The translations under genes and the position numbers were made by a program. A stretch of DNA of 64,000 nucleotides, taken from contig JANHCV010000002.1 of assembly GCA_025594325.1 (NCBI GenBank), positions 2,418,001-2,482,000 of the forward strand. Reading direction: 5' to 3'. Positions 51,886-61,800 of this stretch are shown one piece after another (positions within the stretch are counted from its first letter, which is position 1; each line of letters opens with the position of its first letter). Source of the stretch: Blastocladiella emersonii ATCC 22665. Taxonomy: Eukaryota > Blastocladiomycota > Blastocladiomycetes > Blastocladiales > Blastocladiaceae. Below the pieces are notes generated by a model that worked only from the letters and a program-made list of their open reading frames with translations, made no database searches and was not told where the DNA came from.

Positions 51886-54800
51886 TCACTCGCACCACAC
51901 CGGCTTCACCAGCTCACTCACCACGCCCGCCTCAACTGTTCCCGCAGCCACGAACCGAACAAGCCGGACCGCTCCCTCGCGCCCGGGCCGCGCGACTCGC
52001 GCCACGGCGTACATTTCGGCCTCGCGCGCGGCGTGCGGCGACTCGCCGTTGAGCGGGTGGACGAACACGGCGTGCGTCGCCTCGCTGACCTCGGGCGCAT
52101 CGCGGCCGCCGCGGTGGATCAGGACCCGCGCGTCGCCGCGGCGGAACGCGTCGACGGCCGCCGTGCGCCCCTCGCGGGTCGTCGCGTCCGCGGCCGTGAC
52201 GCCGGCGCGCGCGAGCGCCGCGGCGAGGAATTGCGCGAGGACCGGGGACTCGCACCACGCGACGGCGCGCGCGGCGGGCTGGTCGCGTGCGAGGTACCGG
52301 ACGACGGCGGCGAGCTTGGACCCGTCTACGCCGGCGTCGCCGCCAAAGTACGGCGCGACGCGCGTGCCCTTGTCCCCCATACACTCGATACACTTGACCT
52401 GCCCGTTGGGCGTGACGCCGAACCCGCCCTCGTGCACCTGGACGGGCTCGGCGCACTGCGCGCACGCGAGCGAGGTCGCGCCGACGGCCGCGTCGGCGAG
52501 TGCGCACGTCGTGAGGAGCGTGGCGCGGTCGCGCGTGTGCTGAATCACGGCCGAGCGGGCGGCGGAGACGGCGGCGAACTGGTCGCGCAGCGTGAGGCGC
52601 GTTTTGACGGGGACCGCGCCGCCCTCGTTCATGTCAGCGTCGGCGGGCGCAGGGAGGTCCGCGGCGTCGATGCCCGACTGCACCGCCCACTGGCGCGCCA
52701 CGGGCCAGACCCGAACGCTCGCCGCGAGCTGGTCGCGCGCGCGGTGGAGCTTCGTCTCGGCGTCGGCGACCGCGGCGTCGAGCTGCGCAAGCGCCAGCTG
52801 GCGGTGCGCCTGCAGCGCGCGGGCGACGTCGACGGGCGCCACGGGTGCCGCGGCGGCAGGGACAAGCGGCGCAAGGGCCGCCGCGAGCTGCGGGTGCTGG
52901 AGCGCCTTGATGAACTCGGCCTGCGCGCCATGCCCCACCGCCGCCGCGGCCGCTGCGGCGTGCGCGAGGGCGATCTCGACGGGCGTCGGGTGCACGGCGA
53001 CCGTCTCGAACTCGATCTCGGGCGCTGGCACGCGAGTGACGGTGCGTGCAAACTGCGCCGCGTACGCGAGGACGCTCTCGGGGCCGGGCGGGATCGTGTC
53101 GCCGCCGACAAGGGCAAAGACACGCCGCGCGGCTTCCTCGTCGCCCAAAACCGCGGGATCCGCAGCGAGCCCGACGTACGCGTGCGCGCGCAATCCCAGC
53201 AAACACTCGCGCTCGGCGCCGCGCGCCGCCTCCTCGGCCGTCATGGCCCACCGCGTCGACTTGTTGGTAGCGCCGAACCGGTCGACGGGCACCTTGGCGC
53301 CGGCCGCCGAGTACGTCTCGGGGAGGTCGACGACGAGCCGGGCGAACCACACGCGCTCGAGGACCGCGTTGCCCTTGGGCCCGTCGCGCACCGCGTCGGC
53401 GAGCAGGCGGACGAACGCGAGCTGGTCGCGCGGGTACTTGCGCGCGTCCTCTCCCTCCGAAAACGTGCACGGGAGGGGCGCGCCGTACTTGGGCGTGCCC
53501 AAGACGTGCGCCGCGACGCCCGCGCGGTACTTTTTGTTCACGAGGAGGTCGACCGAGGCGAGGACGACGTCGGCGGTCGCGAGCTCGCGCCACGGCACCA
53601 CGTCGCCCGCGGTCTGCATGACGAGCACGCGGGACGACGGGTGGAGGCTCGCGCGCAGCGTGTCGGCCCACGCCGTGACGTGCTGCCCGGCGCACACGAC
53701 CAGCGTCGCGCGCGACGCCGCGTACTCGCTCGGCACCTCGGGCGTGTCGGCCGCGGGGTACGGCCGCGCGGCGACGAGGGCGGCGGCCAGGCGCGCGCGG
53801 GACGCGACGTCGGACTCGCCCTCGCCGCGCGGGACCACGACCAGCGCGCCGCGCGCGTCCACCGCCTCGGGCGCCACCGCCGCGTGCCGCACCCACGGCT
53901 CCCCGGAGACCGCAAACGCGCCGCCGCCGTGCGCGTGCACGTACACAGCGCCTTGGTGGCCTAGGCGGAAGTACGGCTCGCGCGCCGCCGCGTCGCGAGG
54001 GGCAAAGGCGCGTGCGGCCGCGCTCGACTCGAGGCCGGCGAGCCACGCGACGGTGCGCTTCTCGAACTCGGTGAGCTCGTCGCCCACAAACCCGGACGGC
54101 GTGCGCGGGACCATCTCGGCGCTGGTCGGCGCCCACTCGTGGGTCCCCGGGACCGGCACGCCCGTACTCGGCACGGCGACGGGCGTCGCGATCGCCGGGT
54201 GGTAGTGCTCGAACAGCAACCGCAGGGCGCGGCGGGCGCCGGGCACGTTATCGCGCAGGTCGGCGTTGGCCTTGGCGGTGCGCAGGTACGCGGTCCACCG
54301 GTACGCGAACCGGGTCCCGTCGCGCGGGTAGGCGGCGCCGGCGACGGGGCGCACGGCCATGCGGAGGTACGGCAGGACGGCCGGGTCGAGCGCCGCGGTC
54401 AGGCGCGCGGGCGGGTCGGCCGAGACGGGGAGCAGGACGTCACCCGGCCGGGTCGCCCAGGGCGCGCGCCACTCCTTGCTCGCAATGGGCGCGTGCGGCG
54501 GGCACGAAGGGAGGTCGGCGGCGGGCGCCGGGTCGTCGTCGGCGAGGAACGCGGGCGCGGCGGCGAGCGACCACACGCGCATGGCGAGGATCGACGGCTG
54601 GATGGGCGTCCAGTCGTAGTTGGTCATGGTGCGCCACGACGCGTAGAAGGGGTCGTCGTAGTAGGCCGGGCGGAACGCGAACGCGTCGAGCTTGGCGCCA
54701 CGCTCGGGCGTCCAGCCCATGAGCTCCCCGCAACCGTCCGGGTGCCGGTAGTAGACGGTCTCGGTCTCGGTCTCGTGGAACGGCTGCGGCGTGTGTGCGC

Positions 54801-55541
54801 GGCCGTCGGCGAGCCGGACGCTGCGCAGCACGGGCTCCGTGTGCATGGTGCACTCGGCGAGGACGGGGAGGTCGGGCGAGGTCCACTTGCCTGTGGCCGC
54901 GTCGAGCGAGCCGCGCGGCATGGGCAGCCGCGACGCCGTCTCGCACACGTCGGAGCCGAGGTACAGGTCTAGTTGCGAGGACGGGTGAGGTTAGCGACGC
55001 ATCCCGTCGCGTTCGAGAGACAGCACGCACCAGGCTGATCGGCGGCCAACTCGCTCGTCCCGTCGAGATACTCGGCAACCGCCGCCTCGTCGGCCATCCC
55101 ACACGGCGCGTCGTCGCTCGCAGCGGGGTCGGCGTAGTCGGGGACGCCGGGGAACGGAATCCACCACCCGCACGCGGCGCGCTCGGCGTGGAGGTGCGCC
55201 TGGGCGACGACGGCCGGGTCGCGCAGCGCCCACGCGTTCGGGTCGGCGTCGACGGGCAGTGGAACGAACGAGGCAGCAGCGGCAGCGGCGGCGGCGGCGG
55301 CCTTGGCCGACTTGGCCTTGGGCCTCGCCTTGCCCTTGCTGGGGGCAGCGGGTTTCGCGGCGCCGGCGGCGAACTTGCGCGCGCGCTTCTTCGGCGACGC
55401 GACGTCCTCATCCTCGTCGGCACCACACTCGTCGCTCTCGGGCGCGTAGTCGGCGGTAGCAACAGCGGCCTTCTTGGCCGAGGCGCGGAGCGGGCGCTTG
55501 CGCGCTGTCGCGGTAGGCTCGGAGGTCGACGCGCTGGTCAT
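51886..55541 (-). CDS. SNF2-like helicase-fold protein lacking ATPase motifs
   Basis: Exons 55541-55031 and 54968-51886 (62-bp intron, GTGCGT...GCTAACC...CTAG) give 1,197 residues. The N-terminus is basic and nuclear-type (RKRPLRASAKKAA, SPKKRARKF). Lobe 1 is seen in TLVVCAGQHVTAWADTLRAS (SNF2 motif Ia) and ADVVLASVDLLVNKKYRAGV (motif Ic). The Walker A position reads RGEGESD rather than GxGKT, and the DEAH position reads VVDLPET. A C-x2-C...C-x2-C zinc site (CAQCAEP...CIECMGDKG) precedes lobe 2 (RAVAWCESPVLAQFL, AVFVHPLNGESPH, AVARVARPG, VRFVAAGTVEAG). A zinc finger between lobes recalls Rad5/SHPRH proteins. It is probably an ATPase-dead chromatin or repair factor (inference). A TATAAA lies about 56 bp upstream of the ATG. 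Confidence 0.7.
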
Positions 55542-55779
55542 GGTTCAGATTGCATGGGGTTCTGGCGTTCATGTAGTCGTCGAGGGGCCGTGGGGGTTTA
55601 TAAGAGAAGGCGCGAGTGAGCCACCGGACGCGACGAGGGACTCATGGCACGTGGTGCAGCGCGAGCGCGTGCACCGGTTCTGCGCTCACTCGTCGAGTCG
55701 ATGGGCGCCTCATCTGGACCGCATTGCGTGTGAGCAATACATGTAATATGATGAGTGACTCGCTCGTCGACAACACCGC

Positions 55780-57312
55780 CTACTGCTTGGCCTCGGTCGC
55801 GGTCGCGGGAGCCGCGGCCTTGTCCTTCTTGCCGCCGTCGCCGCCCTTCTTCTTGCCGCCCTTGCCGCCCTTGGCCGCCTGGGCCTCGGCGCCGAGGTCG
55901 AGCAGCTCGAACGCGGACTGGAGGGTGTCGCCGACGAGCCCGTGGTCGCGGGCCCACGGCATGGGCCGGGACGCGTCCATGTACTGGAGCACCGTGGCGT
56001 CGGTGACGGCGGCCTTGCGGGCCTGGAAGTCGGCGCACAGCGCCTGGAGGACGTCGATGCACGCCTTCTTGAGCTCGCCCGTGAGCATCTCGCCCGAGCG
56101 GTACGCCGCCTGGATGCGGGCGAGCTCGGCGTCGTCCTCGAGGAAGAAGCTGAGGTACTGGAAGCTCACGTCCACGTCCGGGTCGCCGCCGAGCTCGCGG
56201 TGCAGCTCGACCGTGTCGCGGCCGCCCGAGAAGGCGTACTTGTTGATCTTGTCCTTGATCTTCTTGGCCGTGTCCGACATGAAGATGGCCGACGTGTCGA
56301 CCGACGCCGACATCTTGGACTGCGACCCCTGCAGCGCCGGGAAGAACTTGGCGTGCACCAGCGCCGGCTTCGGGTACCCGAGCTTGTGCGCGACGTCGCG
56401 CGTCAGGCGGAAGTACGGGTCCTGGTCGATCGCGCACGGGATCAGGCACGGGATGTCGCTGCGCGCGCCGAAAATGTGCGGGAACGAGTTGGAAAAGGAC
56501 GGCGCCGCCTGCACCGCCACGAAGTGCGACTTGCCAATGTTGTCCGACTCGACGAACCCGAACGCGGCCTTCGACGTCGAGTACGTGATGCACTTGGCGA
56601 TCCGCACCATGTTGTGGTAGAAGGTGCCGCCGACGTAGTTGAGGTTCGAGAAGATGAACGTCTTGTTGAGGTCGAACCCGCACGCGATAATGTCCTTGGC
56701 GTTCTCCTGCGCAAACTTGAAGCACTGCTCGACCGTCAGGTCCTGCTTGAACAGGAACTTTTCGTCGTCCGTCAGCTGGATCACGATCGGCACGTCGAAC
56801 ACGTCCTGCAGCCACTTGCAGAACAGGAACGGGATGAAGTGGCCCAGGTGCATCGAGTCCGACGACGGCCCGCGGCCCGTGTACAGGTAGAAGGGCTGCT
56901 TCTTCTCGAACCGCGTCAGGATCTGGTCGAGCTCGCTACACAGGAGGTCAGGCCCAGGTACAGTTGAGCTCGTAAGCGCAGAATCGTTCGTACCGGTGCG
57001 AGAAAAAGATGCCGCGGCGCAGGAACCGGTGCGGCTTGTGGCCCGTGACGCGCTCGAACCGCTCGAGCAGCGCCGCGTCAATGGCCTTGGTGCCAAACTG
57101 CTCAATCAACTTGTTGTAGTTGATGGGCTGCGGCTTGCCGTCGACCACGGCGCCCTGCACGTTCCACGGGTCGACTTGCTGCTCGGCAGTGCTACAGCGC
57201 AGCGGAGGGGTGTCAGGTCGCACGGACGCAACAGCCAGTCGTCCGTGAGGGCGTACTCGACAACGGGCGCAGCGGCCGCAACCTCGATTCCGACTCCGGC
57301 GGGGGCAGACAT
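55780..57312 (-). CDS. WRS1: Cytosolic tryptophanyl-tRNA synthetase
   Basis: Exons 57312-57257, 57191-56994 and 56935-55780 (introns 65 and 58 bp) give 469 residues. The first exon is short ([18 protein letters not shown]). Class I marks: [19 protein letters not shown] (HIGH site as MHLGH), [48 protein letters not shown] (KMSKS site as KMSAS) and [10 protein letters not shown]. It charges tRNA-Trp in the cytosol. The C-terminal tail is Lys/Gly-rich ([17 protein letters not shown]). The length and motif set match eukaryotic cytosolic TrpRS, so orthology is clear. Confidence 0.95.
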
Positions 57313-57966
57313 GTTATACACTGCGGGTGGCGTGGCGTGGCGCGGCGTGAGCGGTCGTCGGTCCCGCGTCCTGGACATGGTTCCATCAGCATACATGGGC
57401 GTGCTAGTGTGGGCCAGCAAGTCTATTGCTACAGAGGGAAGAGCGCGAGTTGCGCCGCACTTTTGAACAGCGTTGGCGACAAGTGGGCGTTCTGGGCGCC
57501 GAGTAACCGCGTCATGTGCCCTCACCCGACGCAAGACGCACTCGCTCGCCGAGACTCACCGCGTCGACTCCGCCACCCCGCTGCACTGCTCGCGGTGTGC
57601 TACATCGCGACGGCGTGATTCATGGCAGCACAATGAACACGTTGAAGAATCGGGCTAGGTCCTTGCTCGTGACGCGGTCTACCACGGTGAGTTGGGCAAA
57701 GACTCATTGCTACTGACGCGCAAGCGTGGCCATGACTGGGTCAGCACTACTATACGTGAGCGCGTCGACACAACTCACACCGCCAACAGCACGACGGACC
57801 GTGGCTTCGACGTTGATCTTGGCCGCCGTCGTAGTAGCCGTAGCGGTTCCTGGCAGCAACGTCGTCCGGTGGCCGTCGGAAGAGTGGTCGGCAGTGCTTC
57901 ACTGGTTCCCCGACAGGGCTACTCGGGAGCGCCGTCGCCCGAGCACATCCCAACTACTCGCGGCAC
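57313..57966. other. No gene recognised
   Basis: Upstream DNA of WRS1 and the right flank of the tryptophan synthase remnant. No coding frame was found. Confidence 0.45.
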
Positions 57967-58690
57967 TCAGCACGAGAAGCTCAAGGAGCTTCGCAGAGGG
58001 GAGACATCGTACTTGGCCGGAACCTCCGCCTGTCCTCGCGCGAACAGCTTCATGACCTGGTTCACGTCCTTATCGCCGCAGCCCGAGACGCAGACAACGA
58101 GAGGCACACTCGAGCGCGAAGGCGATGCTTTCGAGCTTGGACATGCTGTTGACCTCCTCGAGGCACTGCTTGTCGTCGACCGCGACGTAGAGGCGCGACC
58201 CAAGTGTTCTTGAGGTGCGCTTACTCGCACCCGACGCACGGGTCGGCGAGCCCCGCCGACATGCTGTGGGTCTCGATGACCTGACCCTTGGCGCCCTGCT
58301 TCGTGCAGGTGCCGCGCAGCATGTTGGGCATGCCGCACGAGAGCGTGGCCGAGTGGCGGCCTGTCCCGACGCCGTCGCCGTCGCCGCCCGCCTCGAGGAC
58401 TATGAGCAGCACGTACGCGGCGGCGTTGGGTTCGTCGGCGACGAGGCCGAACAGGCCGATCGATCGAGTTGGACTCGCCGCCGGCGCTCGTCATGACCGC
58501 GTCCGGGTCCGCCTTGCCGCTGGTCGCGGCGCGGACCGCGTCGTCAAAACGGGCGAGCGCCGCGCGACCGATCATCAATTGGAACTCGCGGACCAGCGTT
58601 AGGACCAAGTCGCGCATGTCCTAGCTTACGGCGCTTTCGTTGATGGCGTTGAGCGTGTCGCGCAATTTTAGGAGGGCGCTGCGATGGTCA
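57967..58690 (-). pseudogene. TRP5: Tryptophan synthase beta-subunit remnant
   Basis: Reading 58690 to 57967, pieces of the TrpB C-terminal half appear in order but in different frames: LLKLRDTLNAINE, an in-frame TAG, MRDLVLTLVREFQLMIG, PDAVMTSAGGESNSI, GLFGLVADEPN, TGRHSATLSCGMPNMLRGT, GQVIETHSMSAGLADPCVG, an in-frame TAA, RLYVAVDDKQCLEEV, SKLESIAFALE and VSGCGDKDVNQVMKLF. The glycine-rich PLP-phosphate loop is GGESNS instead of GGGSN. The first frameshift coincides with a 4-bp GATC duplication at about 58456-58463. The internal segment between MRDLV and VREFQ is deleted. The intact enzyme makes Trp from indole and serine. Fungal TRP5 fuses alpha and beta; no alpha part is seen here. Confidence 0.85.
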
Positions 58691-58869
58691 GTAGCGACCC
58701 GCTCGTTTCGGTCGCCTCGAACCGCTCAAGCTTCGCGCGCGACAACGAGTGCAAAGTGATTCAACTCGACATGTATGACCGAGCCAGAGAACAACAGGTA
58801 GGAGGAACAACTGCAAATGTGGGGAGGGAAACATCAAAGAGTGTGAGGTGGTGTGGGGTATTCTTCTCC

Positions 58870-61800
58870 TTAGGCTGCCATGCGGCGGCGACGCCAGTAG
58901 AGGGCGCCGCCCGCGAGCGCGCCGACGCCGGCCACACCGCCAATGACGCCACCGGCGATCGCGCCCGTGCTGTCGGCCTTGGCGGCGGTGCCCGTCGCCG
59001 TCGGGGACGCGGTCGCGGTATCCGTGGCGGTACTGGACCGCGACGACGTGGACGACGAGGAGGTCGCCGTGGCCGTGGACCGGACCGCGAAGGTGCCGAA
59101 CGGCGGGCACGAGCACGTCACGCCCGTCGAGGTGACCGTGGTCGAGCACGAGTCGGCGACCCACGCGGACCCGTTGTACTCGACGCACTGGAGCCCGGTA
59201 CCCGTGAGCGGCTTGGTGTACGCGTACGGGACGCGGGCCGAGGCGCCGGCGCTGGTGCGGAGCGAGCCCGAGACGGACGCGCCGCGCTGGTCGTACGCGT
59301 CGACGGCGAGGACCGGCGACACGATCTTGTTGCTGGCGACGTTGGACCCGTACGCCTGCTTCCACTGCACCGCCACCGTGTCGTAGCACCCGGCGCGGAG
59401 GTTCTGCGGCAGCGTGAACGAGAAGTCGCCCGCGGTGCGCGCGCTGTCGCCCGACTTGGTGCCCGTGGTCGCGATCCGGCGCGCCGACGCCTTGAAGTTG
59501 CCCGTCTTGGAGTTGATCGTCTGCGCGGCGCCCGACGCCTTGCAGTTGTCGCCGGCAATCGTCGACTGCATGAGCTTGGTCACCGACGACCGCACCGACG
59601 CCTCGGTCACCACGGCGCGGCGGACGAGCGGCGACAGGGACACGTCACGGCGCGCGAGCAGCGACGTGGCCCCCGCGTTGGCCGACTTGACGAGCGCATC
59701 GAGCACGTCGCCCGTGCGGTCCGCAATCTTGCGGTCCGCTGACACGACCGCGTTGCCGCGGCCGACGTTGGCCGCCGAGATGATCGAGTCGACGAGCGAC
59801 GCCGCCTGCGACAGCATGTCGGGCGACGCCACGCCGTAGTCGACGCCCGAGAGCATCGACGACGACCGCGCCGCGAACCCGGCGTCGAGCCCGCGCCCGC
59901 TCGTGGCGATCTGGTTGAGCCAGTTCTGCGCCGCCGTCTGGTACGCGAGGATCTGGTTGCGCTGCGCGTCCGTGGCCGAGGCGGGGATCTGGTCGAGGTC
60001 GACCTGGTCGAGGAGCGACGAGATGAGCTGCATGGCCGTGTTGGGGCTGGACGCGATGATGGGCACAATCTTGTTCTTGAGCGCCTCGGCCTGCGCGAGA
60101 ATGTCCGAGGCCGACAGCGTGGGCACCGTGAGCGTGACCGTCTTCTTGATCGTGACCTCCGAGCCCGCCGCGTCCGTGAGGATCACGAACACGGACGTGG
60201 TGCCCGCGGGGAGCAGGACACCGTCCATGGACGTGGCCGTGTCGAGGTACGACAGGTACGTGTCGTCGTCGGTGCCGTCCGCGCTGCGCTGCGTGAACCC
60301 GAACGCGTACTGGTACGGCGTCTTGCCGCCCGTCCACCCGGTCGTTGCGAACCGGAACGGGTGGATGAACGCCTGGCCCGTGCCGTCGACCGCGTTGGTC
60401 TTCTGGTTCACCACCTTGAGGGCGCCGCCCGTGGGCGGCGTCGTGGTCTTGAACTGCACGTCCGAGAAGGTGGTGGCGGCGCCGAGCGTGATCGTGCACC
60501 GGAGCGTGATGTCGGCGCCGGCGGGGAGCACGTTCGAGTCGAAGAAGATGCCGTTATAGTCGGGGTCGTCGATCTTGATCTTGTCGGCCGTGGTCGCCGA
60601 GCGCGGCGACACGGACCACAGGTACGTGTCGGCGTACGTCTCCTCGCCCGTGGTGCCGTCGTACACCGTGGCCCACAGCTGCAGCGACTGCGCCGCCGAG
60701 AAGGCCGAGTCCGAGGGGTCGCGCTCGAGCTTGAGCTTGGGGATCACCGCGTTGACCGAGTCGACAAACACGTAGTCGCCCGTGATGCGCGACGGCGTGG
60801 CAATGTCCTGGATGAGCACGCCGAACATGCCCTGGGTGCCGCCGGGGAACAGCGCCGCGATGTTGAACGACTTGGTCAGCGTCGACTCGTCCGAGGTCCC
60901 GACGACGACACACCCAGTCAGGTCGGCGGCGCACTTGGCGAACGTGAACCGGTAGTTCTGCGCAATCTTGGTCGGCTCGTACACGTTGACCGTCATGGCG
61001 AGGTTCGGGCCGGCCGACACCTGCTGGTAGTTGCCGCCGTCGAACCCGGCCGAGAGCTCGGGCGGGTACACGTCGATCACGGCCGTGCCGACGCCCGTGG
61101 CGCCGTCGTACGTGACCTCGGTGCGCAGGTAGTAGCGGCCGTAGGGGAGGTATGTGGTCGGGAACGAGAGCAGCGGGTCCGTCGTCGAGCCCGTGTACTT
61201 GACCTTGTTGTCGGTCCACGCGATCTGCTGGCGGTTCGCGTCGAGCAGCTTCCACGCGTACGTGAGCGTGGCCTTGGTCAGGTCGACCGCCGCGCACTCG
61301 GGGAACTGCACGTCGACCTGCGCGTCGATGCCGTCCACGGGGAAAATGTCGTTGCGCGGGTTGGCCGGCGACACGATGGGCACGACGCCCGCGGCGCGCG
61401 ACGTGGTCCACGTCATGGACGCCGCGTACTGGCGCTGGTACGTCTCGACGCCCTCGACCGCCGTGATGCGCACCACGAACGGCGCCTCCGTCTTGATCCA
61501 CGTCCCGGGCACCGTGAACACCGTGTCGAACAGCGGGTCCGCGGGCACGCCGGCCGCAAACTGGGCCGCGACCTCCGAGTCGGTGCCGAGGTACTCGAAG
61601 AAGAACGACACGTTGTCGCCCGTCGTCGCCGACAGGTCGAACGTCACGTCGTTGGTGTCGCAGTTGGAGATGGACTCGGGGCCCGACACGGCAATGCCGG
61701 GCGCCGTGGGCGTGGGCACGGCCTCGGGGTCGGGCGTCGGGATCACAAAGGGCTGGCCGCTCGTGAACGACATGACCGTCGACGTGGACGTGGTGGCCGT

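Noticed and set aside
50842-53964. 1,040-residue plus-strand open frame
   Set aside because: Antisense to the 4-TM and SNF2-like genes; composition only.
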